A stretch of DNA of 64,000 bases from Comamonas sp. (GTDB lineage Bacteria; Pseudomonadota; Gammaproteobacteria; Burkholderiales; Burkholderiaceae_C): the NCBI GenBank assembly GCA_028690035.1, contig JAQVCA010000002.1, forward strand, positions 62,001-126,000. Direction: 5' to 3'. The position numbers and the translations under genes are program-made. Numbering within the stretch: position 1 is the first letter of the stretch; each line of letters begins with the position of its first letter. The notes under the pieces are model-generated. The model did not search any database. It was given only the letters and a program-made list of their open reading frames with translations, and was not told where the DNA came from. Of this stretch, positions 17,764-25,342 are shown piece after piece.

Positions 17764-18891
17764 TCAAGCGCCCAAGTATTCCATAGCGGCCCTGACCTGC
17801 GCCTGCGCGCTGGCAGCATCGACTGGCACCGGACTGTGCCAGCGGGCCTGCTCTTGCACGGCCTGCATCGCCTGCGCCTGCCATTGCTGCCAGGCCCGCA
17901 CCCCGGCGCGGTGTCCAGCGTCGGGAAAAGGCGCCTGCGCTCCCGCGCCCAGGGGCGCAGCGCCCTGCAGGCACCAATCCCAGGGCTGTGCAGGCAGCAT
18001 CGCGATGGCTCCATCCTGCGCCACCCAGCGGGCTGGGGAAATATGCAAAAACTCTAGCAGCTCACGCAGTATCTGCAAGTGTTTTTCGCGTGTATGCCAA
18101 GAAGATTTCTTGGGCTTGTCGCTGCGGCCAAACCCTATCCAATCGGGCACCAGCACACGTTGCCCTGCGTCCAGCAGGGCGGCCATCAGATAGCGCAGGC
18201 CATAGCCACTACCTTGGGCATCGTGCAACAGCAGCCACACCGGCGCGCTGGCTGACCCCTCGTCCACGTAATGCAGACGCAAGCCCTCCAGCGTGGGCAA
18301 GGTGGCGATGTAGCGCTCCTGCCATGGCCAGTCGGGCAGATGGGCAAAACGCCGCGCGGGGGTGCGCAGAGCATCCTGACGCAGGGGTTGCGCTGTTTGG
18401 CGCTGGGCCAGACGTCGTGCCTGAAAAAACTCGGCCAGCACCGCGGCGCAGGCATGCGCACGCACCCCGCCTTGCACCTGGGTGTGGTGGTTGAGCTGCG
18501 GCAAGGCAAAGACATCCAGCACCGATCCCGCCGCCCCGGTCTTGGGTTCGCGCGCGCCAAACACCACACGCCCGACACGTGCCTGCAGCAAGGCACCGCT
18601 GCACATGGTGCAAGGCTCCAGCGTCACGTACAGCGTGCAGCCCTCCAGCCGGTAATTGCCCGTGCGCCGCGCGGCCTGGCGCAGGGCCTGCATCTCGGCA
18701 TGCGCTGTGGGATCGTGCTGGCCAATCGGGGCATTGCACCCCTCGCCCAGCAGTTGACCGTCGCGCACCACCACGGCACCCACGGGCACCTCGCCCACCG
18801 CGGCGGCTTGCTGCGCCAGGCGCAGGGCGTGATCCATCCAATGGTCGTCGTCGGGGGCGGGGGCGGGGGGGGAGATGAAAGCTTGCGGCAT
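17764..18891 (-). CDS. tadA: tRNA adenosine(34) deaminase TadA fused to a degenerate haloalkane-dehalogenase-like hydrolase
   Basis: 375 residues from MPQAFISPPAPAPDDD. Residues about 18-160 are a TadA domain with HAEMQALRQA (His64, Glu66) and PCTMCSG (Cys94, Cys97), which converts A34 to inosine in tRNA-Arg. Residues about 185-340 resemble haloalkane-dehalogenase-type alpha/beta hydrolases: VPDWIGFGRSDKP, VAQDGA at the place of the nucleophile elbow, and APFPDAGHRAGVRA. The oxyanion HG has become HD, the Gly-Gly after the elbow is lost, the lid is deleted, and no catalytic His is visible. The second domain is therefore probably not catalytic. An 8-G tract near the N-terminus is a potential slippage site. 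Confidence 0.88.
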   Translation of the reverse strand: MPQAFISPPAPAPDDDHWMDHALRLAQQAAAVGEVPVGAVVVRDGQLLGEGCNAPIGQHDPTAHAEMQALRQAARRTGNYRLEGCTLYVTLEPCTMCSGALLQARVGRVVFGAREPKTGAAGSVLDVFALPQLNHHTQVQGGVRAHACAAVLAEFFQARRLAQRQTAQPLRQDALRTPARRFAHLPDWPWQERYIATLPTLEGLRLHYVDEGSASAPVWLLLHDAQGSGYGLRYLMAALLDAGQRVLVPDWIGFGRSDKPKKSSWHTREKHLQILRELLEFLHISPARWVAQDGAIAMLPAQPWDWCLQGAAPLGAGAQAPFPDAGHRAGVRAWQQWQAQAMQAVQEQARWHSPVPVDAASAQAQVRAAMEYLGA

Positions 18892-18952
18892 ACCAAGGCG
18901 ATTATCCAAACGGGCCTGCCGCTGGCGATGCCACAGGGATAATCCGCCCCCT

Positions 18953-20959
18953 ATGTCTTTGTTGCCCCACCAGATCGAACTCCTTTCCCCCGCGCGCAAT
19001 GCCGCTATCGGCATCGAAGCCGTGAACCACGGCGCCGACGCTGTCTATATCGGCGGCCCCGCCTTCGGTGCGCGCGCCACGGCAGGCAACGACATTCGCG
19101 AGCTGGAACAGCTGATTGCACACGCCCACCGCTTTGGCAGCCGCATCTTCATCACGCTCAACACCATCTTGCGCGACGACGAGCTGGAAGATGCCCGCCG
19201 CATGGCCTGGCAGGTGTACGAGGCCGGCGCCGATGCTCTCATCATTCAGGACATGGGCCTGCTGGAGCTGGATTTGCCCCCCATCCAGCTGCACGCCAGC
19301 ACACAGACCGACATCCGCACGCCCGAAAAGGCGCGCTTTCTGCAAGACGCAGGCCTGAGCCAGGTCGTGGTTGCGCGCGAGCTGGATTTGCAGCAAATCG
19401 CTGCCATCCGCGCCGCCACCGACCCCAGCCGCACCACCATTGAATTTTTTGTGCATGGCGCGCTGTGCGTGGCCTACTCGGGCCAGTGCTTCATCAGCCA
19501 CGCCCACACCGGCCGCAGCGCCAACCGGGGTGACTGCAACCAAGCCTGCCGCCTGCCCTACGAAGTGCTAGACAGCCAAGGCCGCATCGTGGCGCACGAA
19601 AAACACGTGCTCTCGATGAAAGACAACAACCAAAGCGACAACCTGCGCGCGCTGATCGACGCGGGCGTGCGCAGCTTCAAAATTGAAGGCCGCTACAAAG
19701 ACATGGGCTATGTGAAAAACATCACCGCCCACTACCGCACGCTGCTCGACGAGATCATTGAAGAGCGCGAGTTTTCCGATGCACCGCTGGCGCGCTCCTC
19801 CAGCGGGCGCACCACCTTCACCTTCACGCCTGACCCCGACCAGAACTTCAACCGCGAGTTCACCGACTATTTCGTCAATGGCCGCAAAGAAGACATTGGC
19901 GCCTTTGACACGCCCAAAACCCCAGGCCGCGCCATCGGCTGGGTCACGCAATTGGGCGACAAGTGGTTTGAGCTGGAAGTGAGCGACAAGGCCACCGTGC
20001 TGCACAACGGCGACGGCCTGTGCTACTACGACCTGCAAAAGGAACTGGTGGGCGTACACATCAACCGCGCCGAAAGCATCCACCCCAAAAAAGGCATCTG
20101 GCGCGTCTTCCCCAAAGACCCCATCGCAAGCTTTAAAGACTTACGCAAAGGTTTGGAGATCAACCGCAACCGCGACATGGACTGGGTGCGTGCCCTGGAG
20201 AAAAAGTCCAGCGACCGCCGCATTGGCGTGTGGGCCCAATTCCAAGAAACAGCCGACGGCTTTGCCCTGACGCTTACCGACGAAGACGGCTTTGTGGGCA
20301 GCGCCACCTTGGCCCACGCCCACGAAAGTGCCAGCGATGCTGCCAAAGCCGAGGCCACGCTGCGCGAGCAGCTGGGGCGCTTTGGCGCGTCGGTGTTTGC
20401 CGTGCATGACATTGCCCTGCAGCTGTCGCAGCCGTGGTTTGTGCCCGCCTCGGCCCTGAACCAACTGCGCCGCGACGCTCTGGCTGCGCTGGAAACAGCG
20501 CGTGCCGCTGGCTTTGTGCGCCTGCCACGCGCTACGCCCGTGCAGCCGCCCGTGCCTTTTCCCGAAGACACCCTCACCTACTTGGCCAACGTGTTCAACC
20601 ACAAGGCGCACGACTTTTACGTGAAGCACGGCGTGAAGGTGATTGACGCCGCCTACGAATCGAAAGAGGAGGAAGGCGAAGTTAGCCTGATGATCACCAA
20701 GCACTGCGTGCGTTTTTCCATGAGCTTGTGTCCCAAACAGGCCAAGGGCGTGATTGGCGTGAAAGGCACCATCAAGGCCGAGCCGCTGCAGCTCATCAAT
20801 GGCAAGGAAAAACTCACCCTGCGCTTTGACTGCAAGCCCTGCGAAATGCATGTGGTGGGCAAAATGAAAAAATCGGTGCTGCAACAACACCGCAAAGAGA
20901 TGCAGGCCCAGCCCATGCAGTTTTATCGCAAGCGTCCTGTGGCCAGTATCAAGGTATAA
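18953..20959 (+). CDS. rlhA: Peptidase U32-family protein, RlhA/TrhP-type RNA hydroxylation factor
   Basis: 668 residues from MSLLPHQIELLSPARN. The family signature is intact: EFFVHGALCVAYSGQCFISH with CNQACRLPYE after it. The C-terminal part has additional Cys pairs (ITKHCVRFSMSLCPKQ and DCKPCEMHV), suggesting a bound metal or Fe-S cluster. Despite the peptidase name, E. coli relatives are needed for hydroxylating 23S rRNA C2501 (RlhA) or tRNA U34 (TrhP). The length is closer to RlhA (about 650) than TrhP (about 450), so RlhA is favoured but not certain. It is divergent from tadA, another RNA-modification gene. Confidence 0.82.
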   Translation: MSLLPHQIELLSPARNAAIGIEAVNHGADAVYIGGPAFGARATAGNDIRELEQLIAHAHRFGSRIFITLNTILRDDELEDARRMAWQVYEAGADALIIQDMGLLELDLPPIQLHASTQTDIRTPEKARFLQDAGLSQVVVARELDLQQIAAIRAATDPSRTTIEFFVHGALCVAYSGQCFISHAHTGRSANRGDCNQACRLPYEVLDSQGRIVAHEKHVLSMKDNNQSDNLRALIDAGVRSFKIEGRYKDMGYVKNITAHYRTLLDEIIEEREFSDAPLARSSSGRTTFTFTPDPDQNFNREFTDYFVNGRKEDIGAFDTPKTPGRAIGWVTQLGDKWFELEVSDKATVLHNGDGLCYYDLQKELVGVHINRAESIHPKKGIWRVFPKDPIASFKDLRKGLEINRNRDMDWVRALEKKSSDRRIGVWAQFQETADGFALTLTDEDGFVGSATLAHAHESASDAAKAEATLREQLGRFGASVFAVHDIALQLSQPWFVPASALNQLRRDALAALETARAAGFVRLPRATPVQPPVPFPEDTLTYLANVFNHKAHDFYVKHGVKVIDAAYESKEEEGEVSLMITKHCVRFSMSLCPKQAKGVIGVKGTIKAEPLQLINGKEKLTLRFDCKPCEMHVVGKMKKSVLQQHRKEMQAQPMQFYRKRPVASIKV

Positions 20960-20961
20960 AA

Positions 20962-21052
20962 ACAATAGCTGCTTGCGCTTATAAGGTCTTAATTTCAGAA
21001 ATTTTTCACCTTGAATTTGGCTCTGGTAAAGCGCTAGCAGCTCTTATTTTTA
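20962..21052. repeat. Intergenic palindromic repeat after rlhA
   Basis: The left arm is AATAGCTGCTTGCGCTTAT, the right arm AAAGCGCTAGCAGCTCTTATT, and an inner AATTTCAGAAATT / AATTT pairing lies between. It begins 3 bp after the rlhA stop. The rest of the 318-bp gap up to the tRNA-Asn cluster (21053-21277) shows only the tRNA promoter; its short open frames have no recognisable protein character. Confidence 0.75.
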
Positions 21053-21262
21053 AGATATGGCCCGCCTGCGCCCACCATCCAAAGAAGCCAGCCAACGGCT
21101 CCCGCGGGTGACACCGGAAAAGCACGCAGGCCACCGCATGCCCCATACCCTGTACCTGAACCGCTGGGAACAGCACCCCAACCAACCGCTCAAGCACTGG
21201 CACACAGCGAGTAGCAGCGCTAAATATTTTCTGAGACTGTGCGAAGCACAAAAATCTGTGCT

Positions 21263-21268
21263 TATAAT
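21263..21268 (+). promoter_or_regulatory. -10 of the tRNA-Asn cluster
   Basis: A perfect TATAAT ends 9 bp before tRNA-Asn copy 1. The best -35 candidate 17 bp upstream is TGCGAA, weak. An inverted repeat GCACA...TGTGC occupies the spacer. Confidence 0.6.
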
Positions 21269-21277
21269 CACGTTTCT

Positions 21278-21353
21278 TCCCTGATAGCTCAGTCGGTAGA
21301 GCGACGGACTGTTAATCCGCAGGTCCCTGGTTCGAGCCCAGGTCGGGGAGCCA
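21278..21353 (+). tRNA. tRNA-Asn (anticodon GTT), copy 1
   Basis: 76 nt including CCA: acceptor TCCCTGA/TCGGGGA, D-arm GCTCAGTCGGTAGAGC, anticodon loop CTGTTAA with GTT. It is the first of three copies in a perfect 100-bp tandem. Confidence 0.98.
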
Positions 21354-21377
21354 AATCACTGAAAAGTACCGAAAAAT

Positions 21378-21453
21378 TCCCTGATAGCTCAGTCGGTAGA
21401 GCGACGGACTGTTAATCCGCAGGTCCCTGGTTCGAGCCCAGGTCGGGGAGCCA
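21378..21453 (+). tRNA. tRNA-Asn (anticodon GTT), copy 2
   Basis: Identical to copy 1; separated from it by the 24-nt spacer. Confidence 0.98.
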
Positions 21454-21477
21454 AATCACTGAAAAGTACCGAAAAAT

Positions 21478-21553
21478 TCCCTGATAGCTCAGTCGGTAGA
21501 GCGACGGACTGTTAATCCGCAGGTCCCTGGTTCGAGCCCAGGTCGGGGAGCCA
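21478..21553 (+). tRNA. tRNA-Asn (anticodon GTT), copy 3
   Basis: Identical to copies 1 and 2; followed within 6 bp by the cluster terminator. Confidence 0.98.
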
Positions 21554-21558
21554 TAATC

Positions 21559-21592
21559 AGCCAGACAGATTCATCTGTCTGGCTTTTTTTTC
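21559..21592 (+). terminator. Intrinsic terminator of the tRNA-Asn cluster
   Basis: AGCCAGACAGA-TTCA-TCTGTCTGGCT is a perfect 11-bp stem followed by seven or more T's. It lies 10 bp before the aat start, so aat needs its own promoter or read-through. Confidence 0.93.
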
Positions 21593-21601
21593 GTACCCCA
21601 C

Positions 21602-22339
21602 ATGCCTTACCCCAACTTACCCTGGATGGACGAGCGCACCATCTTTCCCTCTGTCACCCAAGCCTGGGGGCCTGAAACCCCGTTACCCGGGCTGCTGGCC
21701 AGCGGTGGCTTGCTCACCGCCCACACCTTGCATGCTGCCTATCGACAAGGTATTTTTCCATGGTTCAGTGCGGGGCAGCCGCCTCTGTGGTGGTCCCCCG
21801 ATCCACGCATGGTGCTGCAGGTAGAAGCATTTCGTCTACACCGTTCACTGCGCAAAACCTTGCTGCAATTCATGCGCACCCCCCGGTGCAGCATCCGCAT
21901 AGACAGCCAGTTTCAACAAGTAATGCAGTATTGCGCCCAAACCCCGCGCCCTGGGCAAGATGGCACTTGGATCGTGCCCAGCATCATTGATGCCTACACC
22001 GAGTTGCACCATGCGGGCTTTGCACACAGCGTGGAAACATGGATCGATGATCGGCTGGTCGGTGGTTTATATTGCGTGGCCATCGGGCGCGCCGTCTATG
22101 GTGAGTCCATGTTTACCCATGTAAACAACGCCTCCAAGCTGGCCTTGTGCGCACTGGTTGCCTTGTGCCAAGCACAAGGTGCCCCGCAAATCGACTGCCA
22201 ACAAGCGACAGCACACTTGGCATCACTGGGGGCTCAAGAAATGCCCCGCGACCAGTTCTTGGCTACAGCCCAAGTGCAGCAGCAATTGCCCGCCATGCAC
22301 TGGCTCTGGCAACCTCAGCACTGGGACCACCTGCTGTAA
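21602..22339 (+). CDS. aat: Leucyl/phenylalanyl-tRNA--protein transferase
   Basis: Adds Leu or Phe from aminoacyl-tRNA to proteins with N-terminal Arg or Lys, making them ClpS/ClpAP substrates. 245 residues. Family motifs are GLLASGGLLTAHTLHAAYRQ, FPWFSAGQPPLWWSPDPR, VYGESMFTHVNNASK and the IDCQ..TAHLASLGAQEMPR segment. It is followed by bpt 18 bp later; the two N-degron transferases form a common proteobacterial pair. Confidence 0.96.
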   Translation: MPYPNLPWMDERTIFPSVTQAWGPETPLPGLLASGGLLTAHTLHAAYRQGIFPWFSAGQPPLWWSPDPRMVLQVEAFRLHRSLRKTLLQFMRTPRCSIRIDSQFQQVMQYCAQTPRPGQDGTWIVPSIIDAYTELHHAGFAHSVETWIDDRLVGGLYCVAIGRAVYGESMFTHVNNASKLALCALVALCQAQGAPQIDCQQATAHLASLGAQEMPRDQFLATAQVQQQLPAMHWLWQPQHWDHLL

Positions 22340-22357
22340 CGACAAAACCATCGCATC

Positions 22358-23101
22358 ATGAAAGCCGCCGACGCTACCTCGATCCCTGTGCACCTTTACA
22401 CCACCGACAGCTACCCATGCAGTTACCTTTCAGGGCGCATGGCCCGCTCGGAAGTGGCCACACCCAGCCACAGGATTGATACACAGGCCTACGGACAATT
22501 GGTTCGTCTGGGTTTTCGGCGTAGTGGCAATTTTGTGTACCGCCCCCACTGCGATGCCTGTCAAGCTTGTCAATCGCTGCGCATTCCAGTGAACACATTC
22601 GCCCCTAGCCGCAGCCAACGGCGCGCTTGGCAACAGCACCAAGACCTAGAAGCACAGTTACTAGAACTGCACTATCAGCCAGAACACTACGATCTGTATC
22701 GCCAGTACCAACGCACACGCCATAGCCAAGGAGGTATGGACTGCGACAGCATTGAGCAGTACAGCCAGTTCCTCTTACAAAGCCAAGTAGAAAGCCGTCT
22801 GGTGGAGTTTCGCGCACCGATAGAACACACACCACTGCGCATAGTGTCGTTGATTGACCTACTCACGGATGGCATCTCTGCGGTGTACACCTTCTATGCA
22901 CCAGAACCTAGAACCAGTTACGGCACCTACAGCATCATGTGGCTGATTCAACTGGCACGCCACATCGGGCTGCCCTACGTTTATTTGGGCTACTGGATCG
23001 AAAACTCCGCCAAGATGCACTACAAGCAGAAATTCATGCCCCACGAAATCTTGCAACAGGATGCCGGACAGAACTGGCAGTGCTGCAGTGCTGCTTCCTG
23101 A
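22358..23101 (+). CDS. bpt: Aspartate/glutamate leucyltransferase
   Basis: Transfers Leu to proteins with N-terminal Asp or Glu. 247 residues, similar to other bacterial Bpt. Evidence: [15 protein letters not shown] near the N-terminus, the Cys-rich [20 protein letters not shown] (about residues 52-71), and [20 protein letters not shown] near the C-terminus. Overlapping substrate classes make aat and bpt complementary, and both feed the protease system whose ClpXP/Lon genes are encoded a few kb downstream. Codon use here is less GC-biased than in most of the window. Confidence 0.95.
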   Translation: MKAADATSIPVHLYTTDSYPCSYLSGRMARSEVATPSHRIDTQAYGQLVRLGFRRSGNFVYRPHCDACQACQSLRIPVNTFAPSRSQRRAWQQHQDLEAQLLELHYQPEHYDLYRQYQRTRHSQGGMDCDSIEQYSQFLLQSQVESRLVEFRAPIEHTPLRIVSLIDLLTDGISAVYTFYAPEPRTSYGTYSIMWLIQLARHIGLPYVYLGYWIENSAKMHYKQKFMPHEILQQDAGQNWQCCSAAS

Positions 23102-23157
23102 ACCCGATAGGAAAGATTCACGGGGCTAGAATCCGCACTTTTGCTCGGCAATTTCAT

Positions 23158-23973
23158 ATGAAGAAAAACGATCCAACTGCTATCCACAAACCCAGCGTGC
23201 AAGTGTTGGAACGCATGTTTACATTGATGGACGTTTTGGCCACACGCGAAGAAGCTGTCACACTCAAGGAAATCAGTGAAAAAACAGGGCTTCACCCATC
23301 TACCGCACACCGCATCCTGAATGATCTAACCATTGGACGTTTTGTTGATCGCCCAGAGTCTGGCAGTTATCGCCTAGGCATGCGCCTACTGGAGCTGGGG
23401 AACTTGGTCAAAGCTCGGCTCAGTGTACGAGAAGCTGCCCTGCCACACATGCGCTTATTGCACAAACAAATTCAGCAGCCCGTAAACCTTAGCGTGCGCC
23501 AGGGCGATGAAATCGTATATGTGGAGCGCGCCTACAGCGAGCGTTCTGGGATGCAGGTAGTCCGAGCCATTGGCGGACATGCACCACTGCATCTGACTTC
23601 CAACGGCAAGCTTTTTTTAGCAGCTGACGATCCACAGCACGTGCGTGCATATGCCATGCGCACAGGATTGTCTGGCAATACCCACAATAGCCTAACCCAG
23701 TTGTCCGTACTAGAGCACGAGCTTGCCAAAACGCGTCAAACCGGTGTAGCCCACGACAACGAAGAGCTAGAGCTGGGCGTACGCTGCATGGCAGCAGGCA
23801 TCTACGATGACCAAGGCAAGCTGGTGGCGGCCCTATCCATCTCTGCTCCAGCCGACCGTCTAGACGAAGGCTGGTTGCCTAAATTGCGAACCAGTGCACA
23901 CCAGATTTCGCTTGCCCTCGGGTTCCGTGGCTCCTCTGAGAGTGATACAACCAGCGCAACACCCTCCACATAA
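23158..23973 (+). CDS. IclR-family transcriptional regulator
   Basis: 271 residues from MKKNDPTAIHKPSVQVLERM; the start is chosen because it gives the standard N-terminus and lies after the bpt stop. A winged helix-turn-helix (about 14-75) contains LKEISEKTGLHPSTAHRILN. The IclR effector domain follows, with HLTSNGKLFLA and GVAHDNEELELGVRCMAAGIYDD. The effector cannot be predicted, and no catabolic operon adjoins it, so its targets are probably elsewhere. A TAGAAT element lies 25 bp before the ATG. Confidence 0.9.
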   Translation: MKKNDPTAIHKPSVQVLERMFTLMDVLATREEAVTLKEISEKTGLHPSTAHRILNDLTIGRFVDRPESGSYRLGMRLLELGNLVKARLSVREAALPHMRLLHKQIQQPVNLSVRQGDEIVYVERAYSERSGMQVVRAIGGHAPLHLTSNGKLFLAADDPQHVRAYAMRTGLSGNTHNSLTQLSVLEHELAKTRQTGVAHDNEELELGVRCMAAGIYDDQGKLVAALSISAPADRLDEGWLPKLRTSAHQISLALGFRGSSESDTTSATPST

Positions 23974-24004
23974 ATCGACGCAAGCTCCGCCAAACACTCC
24001 ACAG

Positions 24005-24043
24005 AAAAAGGGGTAGCAATCTATCGATTGCTACCCCTTTTTC
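24005..24043. terminator. Bidirectional terminator
   Basis: AAAAAGGGGTAGCAATC-TATC-GATTGCTACCCCTTTTT: a perfect 17-bp stem flanked by A's and T's, between the convergent IclR gene and the acidic protein gene. Confidence 0.93.
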
Positions 24044-24089
24044 TGATTAAGTTGTAGTGCAATTTTGCACCGCCTTACATCGTCAAGCG

Positions 24090-24698
24090 TCAGTGCAAAT
24101 GACGAGGTCTACGCCCACCCCGAGGGCCATTGCGCGGTGATTGCTTACCGATATCCAGCGAACTGACCAAGTTATCGAAACGCTGCGCGAAGAGCTTATC
24201 AATCTCTTCCACAACACCTACCAGTTCAGCCGCATCAAAGTGACGCTCCATCATGTGGATCACATCCTGCACCAGTAAATCGCGCTGCACCTTCATGATA
24301 GCTGCCGGCGTTGGCCCCACAAATAGCATCAGGAAATCATCACGGGATTGACCCTCAGGGGATTCTTCTTCATCGAACTCGGCATCGTAAAACGTGACCT
24401 CGATAGTTGCTCCATCCTGAGCAAGTTCATTCAATCCCATGCACATGTCATCTAAGGCATGACGAAAGTCTTCACTGCCGGGCACTGTCCAACACATTTG
24501 TAGCATGTGCTCAACGTCATCAAACAAAATACCAGGCTCTTCTTCATAAGCACTTGCAGCCCCGGCACGCAAAGAGCGCGCCCCTGCATAGCTCCACAAA
24601 GGGCGCAAAGCTTCTTGTACTTGGGAAAACGTCACATCGGCACGCAAAGGTACCTGACCATGGACATGAATTTCAAAAGGGGCGTTATAGCTGGACAT
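24090..24698 (-). CDS. Conserved hypothetical acidic protein
   Basis: 202 residues, cytosolic, no membrane segment. An acidic middle (FYDAEFDEEESPEG) and a basic Arg/Gly/His tail (NGPRGGRRPRHLH) flank a region FLMLFVGPTPAAIMKVQRD that looks structured. I do not recognise a named family. It is monocistronic, ending toward the bidirectional terminator and starting 64 bp from the tRNA-Leu(UAA) 3' end, on the same strand as the tRNA, so it could be read from tRNA transcripts. Confidence 0.75.
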   Translation of the reverse strand: MSSYNAPFEIHVHGQVPLRADVTFSQVQEALRPLWSYAGARSLRAGAASAYEEEPGILFDDVEHMLQMCWTVPGSEDFRHALDDMCMGLNELAQDGATIEVTFYDAEFDEEESPEGQSRDDFLMLFVGPTPAAIMKVQRDLLVQDVIHMMERHFDAAELVGVVEEIDKLFAQRFDNLVSSLDIGKQSPRNGPRGGRRPRHLH

Positions 24699-24762
24699 GG
24701 GTGAATTCCGTGATGAACTGCTGCTTGGGCAGACGTTTTTTGTACGTTTTTATTCTTATTTT

Positions 24763-24855
24763 TGGTGCCCCGGGCCGGGATCGAACCGGCACGCCCCTTA
24801 TTCAGGAAGCAGCGGATTTTAAGTCCGCGGTGTCTACCAATTTCACCACCGGGGC
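24763..24855 (-). tRNA. tRNA-Leu (anticodon TAA)
   Basis: 93 nt with CCA: acceptor GCCCCGG/CCGGGGC, anticodon arm GCGGA-CTTAAAA-TCCGC, and a long class-II variable arm. It is the last tRNA of a Gly-Cys-Gly-Leu series, the order of E. coli glyW-cysT-leuZ with an extra Gly. A terminator-like hairpin precedes it. Confidence 0.95.
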
Positions 24856-24943
24856 TACATGTAGCTCAAGCTCATACACAGAGCCTGAAGTAGCAGCTTA
24901 CTCTATTTCAACAAGTAATCCACACTAGCGATAGAGAGAGCAT

Positions 24944-24974
24944 GAAAAAGGGAAGCATACTTGCTTCCCTTTTT
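24944..24974 (-). terminator. Terminator hairpin between tRNA-Gly and tRNA-Leu
   Basis: On the minus strand AAAAAGGGAAGCA...TGCTTCCCTTTTT forms a strong stem with T-run. It is just after the proximal tRNA-Gly (24979-25054) and 88 bp before tRNA-Leu(TAA), so the Leu gene probably has its own start or depends on read-through. Confidence 0.8.
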
Positions 24975-24978
24975 TATA

Positions 24979-25054
24979 TGGAGCGGGAAAACGGTCTCGA
25001 ACCGTCGACCTCAACCTTGGCAAGGTTGCGCTCTACCAACTGAGCTATTCCCGC
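24979..25054 (-). tRNA. tRNA-Gly (anticodon GCC), copy B
   Basis: 76 nt with CCA; anticodon loop TTGCCAA. Identical to the second tRNA-Gly at 25161-25236. Third in the cluster. Confidence 0.97.
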
Positions 25055-25061
25055 AAATGTC

Positions 25062-25136
25062 TGGAGGCGCGACCCGGAGTCGAACCGGGCTAGACGGATT
25101 TGCAATCCGTTGCATAACCGCTTTGCTATCGCGCCC
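25062..25136 (-). tRNA. tRNA-Cys (anticodon GCA)
   Basis: 75 nt with CCA; acceptor GGGCGCG/CGCGCCT with a G-T first pair, anticodon loop TTGCAAA. It lies between the two tRNA-Gly genes. Confidence 0.96.
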
Positions 25137-25160
25137 AAGGCTTGACTGACCTTGTGTATT

Positions 25161-25236
25161 TGGAGCGGGAAAACGGTCTCGAACCGTCGACCTCAACCTT
25201 GGCAAGGTTGCGCTCTACCAACTGAGCTATTCCCGC
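25161..25236 (-). tRNA. tRNA-Gly (anticodon GCC), copy A
   Basis: 76 nt with CCA, identical to copy B. First tRNA of the cluster on the minus strand. Confidence 0.97.
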
Positions 25237-25255
25237 TTATTTTTGAAAGCCTTAA

Positions 25256-25285
25256 ATTTTACAATCAATCTTTAATGCATTGCAA
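25256..25285 (-). promoter_or_regulatory. Promoter of the Gly-Cys-Gly tRNA cluster
   Basis: On the minus strand TTGCAA (25280-25285), 18 bp spacer, TAAAAT (25256-25261), 19 bp before the tRNA-Gly copy A 5' end. A good sigma-70 type match. Confidence 0.75.
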
Positions 25286-25342
25286 GTGATTGTAGCGCAA
25301 TTTTTTCATGCTTTAGCAAACTTATGCGCTACTTTTGCAACT

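Larger units (their letters stand above)
21278..21553 (+). repeat. Perfect 100-bp tandem array of tRNA-Asn units
   Basis: Each unit is a 76-nt tRNA plus the same 24-nt spacer. The three tRNAs are identical and both spacers are identical, so the amplification is recent or kept uniform by recombination. Copy number can change by unequal crossover. Confidence 0.95.

Noticed and set aside
18040-18075. Repeat-like CTCTAGCAGCTCACG in the TadA-fused hydrolase
   Set aside because: It encodes LRELLEF, expected in dehalogenase-like proteins; no insertion is evident.
21057-21284. Possible 75-codon gene before the tRNA-Asn cluster
   Set aside because: No ribosome site, no family similarity, and it runs over the tRNA promoter.
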